Source of the DNA: JADHMP01 sp016779985
Lineage (GTDB): Bacteria > Bacteroidota > Bacteroidia > Flavobacteriales > Flavobacteriaceae
Direction of reading: 5' to 3'
Length of the DNA stretch: 64,000 nt
Assembly: GCA_016779985.1 (NCBI GenBank)
Contig: JADHMP010000001.1
Coordinates: 276,483-340,482, forward strand
This document shows, piece after piece, positions 36,284-44,795 of the stretch. Below the pieces are notes generated by a model. The model was given only the letters and a program-made list of their open reading frames with translations, was not told where the DNA came from and did not search any database. A program made the position numbers and the translations under genes. Positions within the stretch are counted from its first letter, which is position 1; each line of letters opens with the position of its first letter.

Positions 36284-37342
36284 ATGGTGCAATATTTCAA
36301 TCTGAATAATCAACGGTGTAATTTATTTTTACATCTTTTCGTCATAGGTGTGTTAACTTTTGGTTGTAAGCAGGAAACAGAACAAACAAGCTTCGATGTA
36401 GTCGAAAAAGAGGGAATGGTTTGGATTCCCTCTGGAACATTCACAATGGGGAGCGATGCACCTCTAGCAAGACCCGATGAGGCACCAAAACATCAAGTTC
36501 AATTAGAGGGTTTTTGGATGGATAAAACAGAAGTAACAAATGCACAATTTGCAGCTTTTATTGAAGCAACAGGCTATGTGACCACCGCTGAGAAAGCCCC
36601 CAATTGGGAAGAGCTGAAAAAATCTTTGCCAGAAGGCACACCGAAGCCAAATGATTCTTTGTTGCAGGCTGCTTCTTTGGTTTTTAAGCCAACAGAAGGT
36701 CCTGTTGATTTGAATAACTATGGCAATTGGTGGCATTGGACTTACAAAGCCAATTGGCATCAACCCCAAGGAAGAGCGAGTTCAGTTGAAGGAAAAGAAG
36801 ATCACCCTGTCATCCATGTTTCTTGGGATGATGCAAATGCCTATGCAAAATGGGCTAATAAAAGACTCCCAACTGAAGCTGAATGGGAATGGGCTGCTAA
36901 AGGAGGTATAGAAGAAAATGAATATCCTTGGGGTCAAGAGGGGGTGCTTGAAGGTGAACCCAAAGCAAATTCTTGGGAAGGTAATTTCCCATACAGAAAT
37001 ACACTTAGAGATCAGTTTTTTTACACAGCTCCAGTAGCCTCATTTGAACCTAATCGATTTGGTTTGTATGATATGGCCGGAAATGTTTGGGAATGGTGTT
37101 CTGACTGGTATGATTATGAATATTATAAAACATTGGCTGGACAAACTGTTGTCAATCCTAGGGGGCCTGGAAAAAGTTTTGATCCATACCAGCCCTACAC
37201 TCCACAGCGAGTAATGCGCGGGGGCTCTTTTCTCTGCAATGACACCTATTGTTCTGGCTACAGGGTGGCATCAAGAATGAAATCCTCACCCGATACAGGT
37301 CTCCAACACACAGGTTTTAGACTGGTTAAAGACCAGTTATAA
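36284..37342 (+). CDS. Formylglycine-generating enzyme family lipoprotein
   Basis: A 352-residue FGE/SUMF1-family protein. The leader ends in a lipobox (IGVLTFGC, cysteine 28). The FGE domain begins at MVWIPSGTFTMGSD and has WMDKTEVTNAQFAAFIEATGY, VSWDDANAYAKWANKRLPTEAEWEWAAKGG and LYDMAGNVWEWCSDW. Near the C-terminus, GGSFLCNDTYCSGYRVASR carries C318 and C323, with the five-residue spacing of the two catalytic cysteines of genuine sulfatase-activating FGE. Many bacterial homologues lack these. It would convert a sulfatase cysteine to formylglycine, here in the periplasm. No sulfatase gene is in the window. It lies 45 bases after xylA. Confidence 0.9.
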   Translation: MVQYFNLNNQRCNLFLHLFVIGVLTFGCKQETEQTSFDVVEKEGMVWIPSGTFTMGSDAPLARPDEAPKHQVQLEGFWMDKTEVTNAQFAAFIEATGYVTTAEKAPNWEELKKSLPEGTPKPNDSLLQAASLVFKPTEGPVDLNNYGNWWHWTYKANWHQPQGRASSVEGKEDHPVIHVSWDDANAYAKWANKRLPTEAEWEWAAKGGIEENEYPWGQEGVLEGEPKANSWEGNFPYRNTLRDQFFYTAPVASFEPNRFGLYDMAGNVWEWCSDWYDYEYYKTLAGQTVVNPRGPGKSFDPYQPYTPQRVMRGGSFLCNDTYCSGYRVASRMKSSPDTGLQHTGFRLVKDQL

Positions 37343-37391
37343 CATTTTATTAAGGATTTAATAAAAAATCATTTAAGATTCCTATTTTTGT

Positions 37392-37417
37392 AAAAAGTGA
37401 CAGCGTGTCATTTTTTT
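37392..37417 (+). terminator. Candidate terminator before etfB
   Basis: Ten-pair AT-rich stem (AAAAGTGACA/TGTCATTTTT, one G-T pair) with the triloop GCG, followed by further T. It probably ends the xyl/FGE transcript. A TATTTTTG element at 37383-37390 just upstream could instead place the hairpin in the etfB leader. Confidence 0.55.
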
Positions 37418-37442
37418 ATTCGTTTAAAAAGGATTTTAGTTC

Positions 37443-38180
37443 ATGAAAATATTAGTAGGAATTAGTTGTGTGCCCGACACCACTTCTAAAATAGAATTTG
37501 TAGAAGGTGATACACAGTTTGATACTTCTGGCATTCAATTTATAATCAACCCCAATGATGAGTTTGGGTTAACGCGTGCTGTACGGTTTCAGCAAGAGCT
37601 GGGAGCTCAACTTACTGTAGTAACCGTTGGAGAAGCTAACGTAGAACCCATTCTTAGAAAGTGTTTAGCCATAGGAGCTGACAAAGCTATTCGCATTGAT
37701 TCAGTTGCTAAAGATGGCTTTTTTGTTGCACAACAGTTAGCTGCGCTTTGTAAGAAAAACGAATATGATTTAATCTTTGTAGGCCGAGAATCTATAGATT
37801 ATAATGGAGGTATGGTAGGTGGCATGCTAGCAGCTCTCTTAGAGTATCCTTATGTTACCAATTGCGTTGGGATGACGTTAGCGTCTAATGAAGCTAATCT
37901 TCAGCGAGAGATTGATGGCGGAACGGAAATGTTAAAAGGCCAATTGCCCATGGTAGTGGGCACTCAAAAAGGGTTAGTGGAAGAAAGTGATCTTATTATT
38001 CCAAACATGCGCGGCATCATGCAAGCACGACAAAAACCTTTAGACGTTTTAGCTGCTGAAAGTTTCGAATCTGCTACCTCTGACGTTTCTTTTAAAAAAC
38101 CAGCACCCAAGGGGCAAGTCAAATTGGTTGATGTTGATGAATTGATTTCCTTACTCGAATCAGAGGCTAAAGTCATTTAA
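37443..38180 (+). CDS. etfB: Electron transfer flavoprotein beta subunit
   Basis: A 245-residue subunit of the soluble electron carrier that takes electrons from acyl-CoA dehydrogenases and passes them to ETF-ubiquinone oxidoreductase. Family features: KILVGISCVPDTTSKIEF at the start, FIINPNDEFGLTRAVRF, DLIFVGRESIDYNGGMVGGMLA, the LQREIDGGTEML segment and MRGIMQARQKPL. It precedes etfA by 19 bases. Confidence 0.96.
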   Translation: MKILVGISCVPDTTSKIEFVEGDTQFDTSGIQFIINPNDEFGLTRAVRFQQELGAQLTVVTVGEANVEPILRKCLAIGADKAIRIDSVAKDGFFVAQQLAALCKKNEYDLIFVGRESIDYNGGMVGGMLAALLEYPYVTNCVGMTLASNEANLQREIDGGTEMLKGQLPMVVGTQKGLVEESDLIIPNMRGIMQARQKPLDVLAAESFESATSDVSFKKPAPKGQVKLVDVDELISLLESEAKVI

Positions 38181-38199
38181 TTTCATAAAATAAAAGGAT

Positions 38200-39150
38200 A
38201 TGTCAGTATTAGTTTTTGTTGAATCAGAAAATGGAACCATCAAAAAGAGCGGCTACGAAATTGTTTCTTATGGAAGAGAAGTAGCTAATAATTTAAATAA
38301 ATCACTAATTGCGGTCACTTTTAATCAGGAAGACAGTGAAACGTTGAATAAATATGGTCCCGATAAAATAATCAATATCACTTCAACTGAAGATGCTCAT
38401 TTCGAAGTGGAATCGATTGGTAAGAACTTATCAAAAATTGCTGCCACCGAAAAAACCACAGTCACTTTATTAAGTGCCTCTGCGAATGGACGCTATTTGG
38501 CGCCCTTTTTGGCGATTAAATTAGAAGCAGCCTACATCTCAAACGTTGTTTCTTTGCCAATAGAGTATGAACCGCTTAAGGTAAAATGTAATTGCTTCAC
38601 TAATAAAGCTTTTAAATATACTCAAAGCAATAAAGCAAAAACAGTATTGACCATAGCACCAAATTCATTTGGTTTGAATAAAAACCCCAAAACGCCTGAA
38701 ACAGCATCTGAAAAATTAGAAAGTACTTCATCTACTCTCACCGTCACAGCTATTGAAAAAGCAAGCTCAAGTGTAAGCATAGCCGATGCAGAAGTTGTAG
38801 TTTCTGCAGGGCGAGGTTTAAAAGGACCTGAGAATTGGGGTATGATCGAAGAGTTGGCCGAGGTTCTGGGTGCTGCCACAGCATGTTCTAAGCCTGTGTC
38901 TGATATGGGATGGAGACCCCATAGTGAACATGTTGGACAAACTGGAAAACCCGTCGCATCAAATCTATATATCGCCATTGGTATCTCTGGAGCTATTCAA
39001 CATCTGGCAGGAATAAACGCTTCCAAAAACAAAGTGGTGATTAATACCGATCCTGAAGCTCCTTTTTTTAAAGCGGCTGACTATGGCATTGTGGGTGATG
39101 CTTTTGAAGTCGTTCCAGAATTAATTCAAAAATTGAAGGCTAGAGTATAG
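38200..39150 (+). CDS. etfA: Electron transfer flavoprotein alpha subunit
   Basis: A 316-residue FAD-binding subunit of ETF. The FAD domain covers about 190-316: VSAGRGLKGPENWGMIEELAEVLGAATACSKPVSDMGWRPHSEHVGQTGKPVASNLYIAIGISGAIQHLAGI and VINTDPEAPFFKAADYGIVGDAFEVVPEL. It forms the heterodimer with the EtfB encoded just upstream. Confidence 0.96.
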   Translation: MSVLVFVESENGTIKKSGYEIVSYGREVANNLNKSLIAVTFNQEDSETLNKYGPDKIINITSTEDAHFEVESIGKNLSKIAATEKTTVTLLSASANGRYLAPFLAIKLEAAYISNVVSLPIEYEPLKVKCNCFTNKAFKYTQSNKAKTVLTIAPNSFGLNKNPKTPETASEKLESTSSTLTVTAIEKASSSVSIADAEVVVSAGRGLKGPENWGMIEELAEVLGAATACSKPVSDMGWRPHSEHVGQTGKPVASNLYIAIGISGAIQHLAGINASKNKVVINTDPEAPFFKAADYGIVGDAFEVVPELIQKLKARV

Positions 39151-39202
39151 AATTAAGCTTTTTCAAATTTCTTTTAGTATTTTAGATTTTAATTTGATCA
39201 AA

Positions 39203-39931
39203 ATGAAATCTTATCTCCATCTACTTTTCTGCTTGTTACTATTAGCTACATCTAATTGTAAAAATCAAACACCCCAAAAAAAAGAATCCAAAAAAGCGAT
39301 GCCTGAATGGCAAAACCTTGTGACACCCAATACGTTTGAAGGTTGGCATATCTATCAAGACGATGGAACCAAAGCGGGATGGAACGTAGAAAATGAGGTA
39401 TTCACGTTTAATTCAGATTTGGCAAAAGGGGAGGGAGATAAAAGTTTAATTACTGATGAAACTTTTACCAACTTTGAAATTAAATTTGAATGGATGGTTT
39501 CTGACCAGTCTAACAGTGGTTTTATGTGGGGTGTGAATGAAGAAAAAAATTACGAATTTCCTTATGAAACTGGCCCCGAAATTCAAATAATTGATCCCGA
39601 GGTGTACTTGGGGGATGAAAAAAATCAAATTCACACTGCTGGGGCGTTATATGACATGATAGCCCCTTCCTCTTTAGTGACACTTCCAGCCGGTCAATGG
39701 AATAGATATCACATCACAATCAACCACAAGGTGAATGAAGGTATTGTTGTGCATAATGGTGTTGAAATTAATCGATTTCCTTTGCATGGACCAAAATGGG
39801 ATGCGATGGTTGCAGATAGTAAGTTTGCTGAGTGGGAGGGTTTTGGAAAATTTCCAACAGGTTCCATTTGCTTGCAAGACCACCCAGGTGTAATTGCTTT
39901 TAGGAATATAAAAATTATGAGATTACCTTAA
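39203..39931 (+). CDS. DUF1080 (3-keto-disaccharide hydrolase-type) lipoprotein
   Basis: A 242-residue exported protein of the DUF1080/3-keto-disaccharide hydrolase family (concanavalin-like fold). The leader LLFCLLLLATSNC ends in a lipobox-like cysteine. The domain has WQNLVTPNTFEGWHIYQDDGTKAGWNVENEVFTFN, DEFTNFEIKFEWMVSDQSNSGFMWG-type sequence, ETGPEIQIIDPE and GSICLQDHPGVIAFRNIKI. Members act on 3-keto-glycosides after oxidation by Gfo/Idh enzymes, and two such oxidoreductases lie upstream in this window. The ATG at 39203 is used instead of a TTG nine bases earlier. Confidence 0.9.
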   Translation: MKSYLHLLFCLLLLATSNCKNQTPQKKESKKAMPEWQNLVTPNTFEGWHIYQDDGTKAGWNVENEVFTFNSDLAKGEGDKSLITDETFTNFEIKFEWMVSDQSNSGFMWGVNEEKNYEFPYETGPEIQIIDPEVYLGDEKNQIHTAGALYDMIAPSSLVTLPAGQWNRYHITINHKVNEGIVVHNGVEINRFPLHGPKWDAMVADSKFAEWEGFGKFPTGSICLQDHPGVIAFRNIKIMRLP

Positions 39932-39943
39932 GAGAACAGAATA

Positions 39944-40276
39944 GTGGTAGGACAAAATAAAATTAAAAATTATCAGCTTGCTTATGCAGTCCTGCTAATC
40001 TGTGTACTTCTGCTTCCGCAGGGTCTTAAATTAAGTCATGCTTTTGAAGCACATGTAGCGATTAAGCATTGTGACGAAATTTCTGATCACATCCATGAAA
40101 AAACCCCACATATTGATCTTCTAGATTATGCATTATTATCTGGAATCGAATTAGTTGAATTTTATACCCCCATTTTTACAGCATCCTCTATAAGTTCTTC
40201 TCAAGACTTTTATTCTTTTAAGCCCTACAAGAAAAGTTATTTTGGCGTTGTTTCAAGAGGGCCACCAAGTATCTGA
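39944..40276 (+). CDS. Small His-containing exported or membrane protein of a TonB cluster
   Basis: A 110-residue protein starting at GTG. It has one N-terminal hydrophobic segment (AYAVLLICVLLLPQG, residues 13-27). A short His/Cys-containing part follows (HAFEAHVAIKHCDEISDHIHEKTPHIDLLDYAL), and the tail ends RGPPSI. I recognise this layout from small proteins encoded upstream of metal-type TonB receptors in flavobacteria, with an RxPP tail, but not a named domain. The histidines suggest metal contact. It begins 12 bases after the DUF1080 gene and precedes a lipoprotein and a TonB receptor. Confidence 0.6.
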   Translation: MVGQNKIKNYQLAYAVLLICVLLLPQGLKLSHAFEAHVAIKHCDEISDHIHEKTPHIDLLDYALLSGIELVEFYTPIFTASSISSSQDFYSFKPYKKSYFGVVSRGPPSI

Positions 40277-40354
40277 TTTATAAATACTTTATTATTCCAT
40301 TTTGCATTCTCTTTGAGTTTGCATGTCTATTTATTAATCTTATACAACAACATT

Positions 40355-40912
40355 ATGAAACACTTTACTTTTAAAAATATTTTTATTCGATTTAGTTTTC
40401 TTACTCTTTTAGGTTTTGTACTTCTACAATGCTCTAAAGATGACCCCGAACCTGTTAATGAAGAAGAAACAATAACTTCGGTTACTTTAACCATAAGCGC
40501 CTCTAATGAATCTACTCAAAATATTAAATGGGTAGAAGGAGGTCAAGCTCCTCAGGTAACACTTAAAGCAAATACCACCTATTCAGTTGAGGTTGGTTTT
40601 TTAGATGAAAGCGACCCAACGGATGTTGAGGATATTACTGAAGAAGTAATTGAAGAAGCAGACGAACATTTTGTTTTTTATGACAACGGCCTCTCAGGGC
40701 TAAGTATTCAAAGTGCTTCTAACGATATACTTGACTCAGCAGGCTTAGCAACAGGTATTCGAACAACATGGCAAACTGAAGCAGAAGGTTCTCAAGGTAC
40801 TGTTCGGGTTATTTTGATCCATGAGCCTACATCTAAGACAGGAGAAACAAGAACTTCCTTGGGTGGTTCAACCGATGTAGAGGTAGATTTTTCTATAATA
40901 ATCAATGAATAA
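40355..40912 (+). CDS. Periplasmic lipoprotein of the 'type 1 periplasmic binding fold' group
   Basis: A 185-residue lipoprotein (FLTLLGFVLLQC lipobox, cysteine about 22) with an acidic low-complexity stretch. The body has VTLTISASNESTQNIKW, TYSVEVGFLDESDPTDVEDITEEVIEEADEHFVFYDN and TWQTEAEGSQGTVRVILIHEP, matching flavobacterial proteins encoded next to TonB receptors in metal-uptake clusters. The acidic EEVIEEADEH segment could bind cations. I start at the ATG 40355. The stop overlaps the start of the next receptor by eight bases, so the two are coupled. Confidence 0.75.
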   Translation: MKHFTFKNIFIRFSFLTLLGFVLLQCSKDDPEPVNEEETITSVTLTISASNESTQNIKWVEGGQAPQVTLKANTTYSVEVGFLDESDPTDVEDITEEVIEEADEHFVFYDNGLSGLSIQSASNDILDSAGLATGIRTTWQTEAEGSQGTVRVILIHEPTSKTGETRTSLGGSTDVEVDFSIIINE

Positions 40913-43364
40913 AAAGAATATTTTGGATGGCCTTTGGATTTTATTTTATAAATACAAGGGCCATTTTATATTCATCTTTTTTCTCTTCTTTTTTTGTACC
41001 TCCTCGATAGGTCAAAATTGTAAGTATACGATTACAGGTAGGGTTACTGATTTACACGATGATCATACTATTGCTGGTGCTCTATTGCAGCTAATGCCAA
41101 ATAAAACTTTCAAACTAACCGATAGTTTAGGATTTTATTATTTTGAAAATTTATGTCCAGGAAAGTATGAACTTATTGTATCTCATCCTTTCTGTGATAC
41201 GGTACAGAAAAAAATACAGCTGCGCTCTCATATCAATATGTCCTTCACATTAGAGCATCACATTGATGAATTGGAGGAAGTAATTGTTTCAGATAGCAAA
41301 CAAAAAAATATTCCAAGAAGTTTGGTTTTGAAGCAATTAAATGAGCAACAACTAACACGCTATAGCAGTCAAGATCTTGCCTCTGCTTTAAAAAGCCTTA
41401 GTGGTGTATCTATCTTAAAAACAGGAGTTGGCATTTCAAAACCGATGATTCATGGCATGTTTGGAAGTAGAGTAGGAATCATCAATAACGGTATGCGATT
41501 GCGCGATCAAGAATGGGGCGCAGATCACACTCCAACAATAGATCACAATGCGTTTGAAAATATAGAACTTATCAAAGGAGCAGGAGCCTTGCGCTATGGA
41601 GGAGACATTCTTGGTGGAGCAATAGTGTTATCTGCACCAACAATTATTCCTAAAGATAGTGTATATGGAAAACTGATCACTACCGGGGTCTCTAATGGCA
41701 GAGGGGGATCTTTTTCTGGACAAATCAATAAAACCTCGTCTAATGGTAATTTCTTTAAAGGGCAGGCCAGTATAAAACGCTTTGGTGATTTTGAAACACC
41801 ACACTATGTTTTGTCAAATACTGGTTTAGAAGGTCAAAACGTTAGTCTTCAATTTGGTCGTACAAAAATTACAAAAGGGTGGGATGTGCGCTATTCTTAT
41901 TTTTGGAATGAAATAGGTATTTTGAGGGCTTCCCATATTGGAAATGTTTCAGACCTTGCTCGCGGATTAGAAAGTCAAATCCCGCTTCGAATCAATCCTT
42001 TTACCTACTCAATAAATTCGCCAAAACAAAAAAGTAGTCACCATACATTAAGTTTAAATGCTTTCCAATGGTTCAATCAAACAATGAAGGGTTCAATTAA
42101 TTATAATTTTCAACGCAATCAACGTTTTGAATTTGATGTTAGAAGGGGCAATAGAAGTAGTAAACCTGCAGTCGATTTAAGACTTAAAGGACATGAAATA
42201 AACACAAATCTTTTATGGACTCCCACCAATTTTTGGGATTTTAATGTGGGTCTATCTGGCATTGCACAAGATCATTTTGCCAATCCAATGACCGGAGTAA
42301 GGCGATTAATTCCAGACTATTTAAAATATCAAGCAGCAGGTTACGCAACCGTTACTCAAAAAAAAAGACAAGACCTGAACATTGAGTTTGGCTTGAGATG
42401 GGACTATATTTTTTGGGATGCTAAAAAATTCTACACGAAAGAGTTTTGGGAAGACCGTAATTATAGCCCCTCTTTTGGGGGCAATATTGTAGAAGAATTT
42501 GGAAATCAAATTCTAGTAAACCCTAAACTAGATTTTACAAATTGGGCATTCCATTTTGGAATCACAAAACAGTGGCAATCTCAATGGGAAAGTACGTTAA
42601 ATATTATTCAATCTCAGAGGTCACCAAATGCAGCAGAATTATTTAGCGACGGTCTGCACCATTCTCTTGCTACAATTGAACGTGGTGATCTAAATTTAAA
42701 ACAAGAAACAGCTAGGAAAATATTAATTGAAACTTCTTTCAAAGGACCCAAATTGAGGTGGAGTGTAAACCCCCACTATGCCTACATATTAGATTATATT
42801 TACATTAAACCATTTGAACTAGAGCAAACAGTTAGGGGGGCTTTTCCAGTTTGGGAATATCATGCCACAACAGCAGCCCTCTGGGGGGTTGACGCAGAAT
42901 TTTCTCTTCCTGTTCATAAAAATCTTTTTTTTTCAGCAACAGGGTCATGGCTTAGAGGAAAAGATTTAGACATCAATGACAACTTAATTAATATTCCAGC
43001 GTGGAATTTTTATCAGATGTGGGAATTTAAACCAGAGCAATGGAAAAGATGGCAGTTTGTTGCAGAAATTGATTGGGTTGGTCAGCAAATCCGTTTTCCA
43101 AATAATGACCTCACCATTACTGTTTTTGAAAAGGGTGAATTAGTTTCAAAAACACTCGATTTAAGTAGTCCTCCTCAGGCTTATCAACTAGTAGATTTTG
43201 GAGTCACCTTTTTTTTAAGTAAATTTACGCCTAACAAAAATACTATTTCTTTAGTATGCTCCAATTTATTGAATACAAATTACCGCAACTATTTAGATCG
43301 AATGCGTTTTTATGCCGATGCATTGGGTCGCTCTTATCAGTTGCAGTGGATGTATAAGTTTTAA
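40905..43364 (+). CDS. TonB-dependent receptor (metal-type cluster)
   Basis: An 819-residue outer-membrane receptor. Residues 1-38 form a long N-terminal leader with a basic region then a hydrophobic segment (FIFIFFLFFFCTSSIGQ). A carboxypeptidase-regulatory-like domain follows (about 42-120), then a plug with LDELEEVIVSD-type TonB box, GVGISKPMIHGMFGSRVGIINNGMRLRDQEWGADHTPTIDHNAFENIELIKGAGALRYGGDILGGAIVL. The beta-barrel ends with an aromatic residue (WMYKF). The first two genes of the cluster and this receptor are coupled, pointing to a specific, perhaps metal, substrate. The substrate itself is not proven. Confidence 0.9.
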   Translation: MNKKNILDGLWILFYKYKGHFIFIFFLFFFCTSSIGQNCKYTITGRVTDLHDDHTIAGALLQLMPNKTFKLTDSLGFYYFENLCPGKYELIVSHPFCDTVQKKIQLRSHINMSFTLEHHIDELEEVIVSDSKQKNIPRSLVLKQLNEQQLTRYSSQDLASALKSLSGVSILKTGVGISKPMIHGMFGSRVGIINNGMRLRDQEWGADHTPTIDHNAFENIELIKGAGALRYGGDILGGAIVLSAPTIIPKDSVYGKLITTGVSNGRGGSFSGQINKTSSNGNFFKGQASIKRFGDFETPHYVLSNTGLEGQNVSLQFGRTKITKGWDVRYSYFWNEIGILRASHIGNVSDLARGLESQIPLRINPFTYSINSPKQKSSHHTLSLNAFQWFNQTMKGSINYNFQRNQRFEFDVRRGNRSSKPAVDLRLKGHEINTNLLWTPTNFWDFNVGLSGIAQDHFANPMTGVRRLIPDYLKYQAAGYATVTQKKRQDLNIEFGLRWDYIFWDAKKFYTKEFWEDRNYSPSFGGNIVEEFGNQILVNPKLDFTNWAFHFGITKQWQSQWESTLNIIQSQRSPNAAELFSDGLHHSLATIERGDLNLKQETARKILIETSFKGPKLRWSVNPHYAYILDYIYIKPFELEQTVRGAFPVWEYHATTAALWGVDAEFSLPVHKNLFFSATGSWLRGKDLDINDNLINIPAWNFYQMWEFKPEQWKRWQFVAEIDWVGQQIRFPNNDLTITVFEKGELVSKTLDLSSPPQAYQLVDFGVTFFLSKFTPNKNTISLVCSNLLNTNYRNYLDRMRFYADALGRSYQLQWMYKF

Positions 43365-43367
43365 GCA

Positions 43368-44090
43368 ATGAACCCTTTACGAAGTTACAAAATCGGGCTG
43401 TTAGCATTGCTAATTGTATCAATGCTAGATTTGTATTTATGGTACAATGGGTTGTTGCTCTATAGATTAGGCACATTATTGTTGATAGTTCCCATTCTAT
43501 TTCTGCTTTTTTGGAATCTTCTTAAAACAAATCTGAGTTTGTCTATAGCCTTATTTTTTTGTTGGTTAGGAGACCTCTTTTTATTGCATGACGTAAATCA
43601 CACCATCCAAATTTTGGGCGTCAGTAGTTATATGATGGCTCATTTTTTCTTCATAGAATCTCTTCTGAAAAGAATAAAAAAATTCTCATTGATCTCATTT
43701 ATGATGGGAGTTTTGTTTTTTGGAGCATATCTCATGGTATTTTTTAGTAATATTTTATCCTATTTAAAAGACATGAAATTCATTGGAATTGCCTATGGAT
43801 TAGTTCTTGGTTTTCTGGGTTGCCTTAGCATAATGAATTTCTTTATTCAACAGTCAAGGTTACGATTTTCTCTATTTGGGGGTATATTTTTATTTTCAGT
43901 GAGGGATGTTATGCTTACCTACAATAAATATTATTTTAATGAAGACTATTTCATATTGGGTGTAGATATTTTTTATGTTGTTGGATTGTATTTAATCTTA
44001 CAATATTTCAAGACTACTGAGTCAGAAATCCAGCATGCTAAAGAACCAAATTTTAGCACCTTGAATAAATCATCAAAAGCCCAAAACTGA
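43368..44090 (+). CDS. Lysoplasmalogenase/YhhN family membrane protein
   Basis: A 240-residue integral membrane protein with about eight hydrophobic helices. It matches the YhhN/TMEM86 family, with conserved acidic and polar residues in FFCWLGDLFLLHDVN and SVRDVMLTYNKYYFNED. Family members hydrolyse the vinyl-ether bond of lysoplasmalogens. It begins three bases after the receptor gene, suggesting a shared transcript. Whether it has that activity here is inferred from family only. Confidence 0.78.
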   Translation: MNPLRSYKIGLLALLIVSMLDLYLWYNGLLLYRLGTLLLIVPILFLLFWNLLKTNLSLSIALFFCWLGDLFLLHDVNHTIQILGVSSYMMAHFFFIESLLKRIKKFSLISFMMGVLFFGAYLMVFFSNILSYLKDMKFIGIAYGLVLGFLGCLSIMNFFIQQSRLRFSLFGGIFLFSVRDVMLTYNKYYFNEDYFILGVDIFYVVGLYLILQYFKTTESEIQHAKEPNFSTLNKSSKAQN

Positions 44091-44201
44091 TATTAAATTT
44101 ACCTATATCGTTGACCCTATAAAAATTGTAATACTCTTTTAATCTAAGTCTATTTATTTTTTGAAATACAAAAGTTACCTTTAGTCAAATTTAATATTTG
44201 A

Positions 44202-44795
44202 ATGAAAGACATACCATCTCTTCTGACTTCTAAGGTCATTTATTTTACCTTTTTAATTGTTTATTCATATGCTCTCTTTGCTCAAGAAGAAGATTCCTAC
44301 GAGGGAGATGAAATATATTATGAAATAGGAAAAGACCCCTCTAAAGAAGGACAGTGGGCTTTTGTTCAAGAATTATTATATACGGCTGGTTTTATGCCTG
44401 AATCCGTTCAAATCTATCAGACCTTGCCCAATAATGCTCGAGTCTATAGAGTCAACATTGACTCAATAACCGGTGGTTTTCTTTTTGTGCGTTGGGATGC
44501 CAAGAAAAAAGAACACTATGTGGCTAATAAAATGATCAATCCAGGGTGGTATTATAATCTGAAAGCAGCTCGAGAAATAATGAGAAAACAAACCAATAAG
44601 GCCAATTTCACAAAAGAGGATATGGCCCTTCAAGCACAAGACCAAATACCCATAACGGACGAGGAACTCGTTGAATTGAGAAAAACCTTTAGTGAAAAAG
44701 AATTTGTCAAAGATTCTATCGTACAAGAAAACCGTAAACAGTCGCTCTTAAAAGAAGAGAAAAAATTAGAAAGAAAAGAGAAGAAAAAAGATTAG
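44202..44795 (+). CDS. Unknown secreted protein with charged C-terminal tail
   Basis: A 197-residue protein with a signal peptide (about 1-27, ending LFAQEED) and no domain that I recognise. The middle contains QWAFVQELLYTAGFMPESVQIYQTLPNNARVYRVNIDSITGGFLFVRWDAK. The last 40 residues are a Lys/Glu-rich helical stretch (KEEKKLERKEKKKD). It probably lies in the periplasm. The last four bases overlap the stop of the convergent Rieske gene. Confidence 0.6.
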   Translation: MKDIPSLLTSKVIYFTFLIVYSYALFAQEEDSYEGDEIYYEIGKDPSKEGQWAFVQELLYTAGFMPESVQIYQTLPNNARVYRVNIDSITGGFLFVRWDAKKKEHYVANKMINPGWYYNLKAAREIMRKQTNKANFTKEDMALQAQDQIPITDEELVELRKTFSEKEFVKDSIVQENRKQSLLKEEKKLERKEKKKD

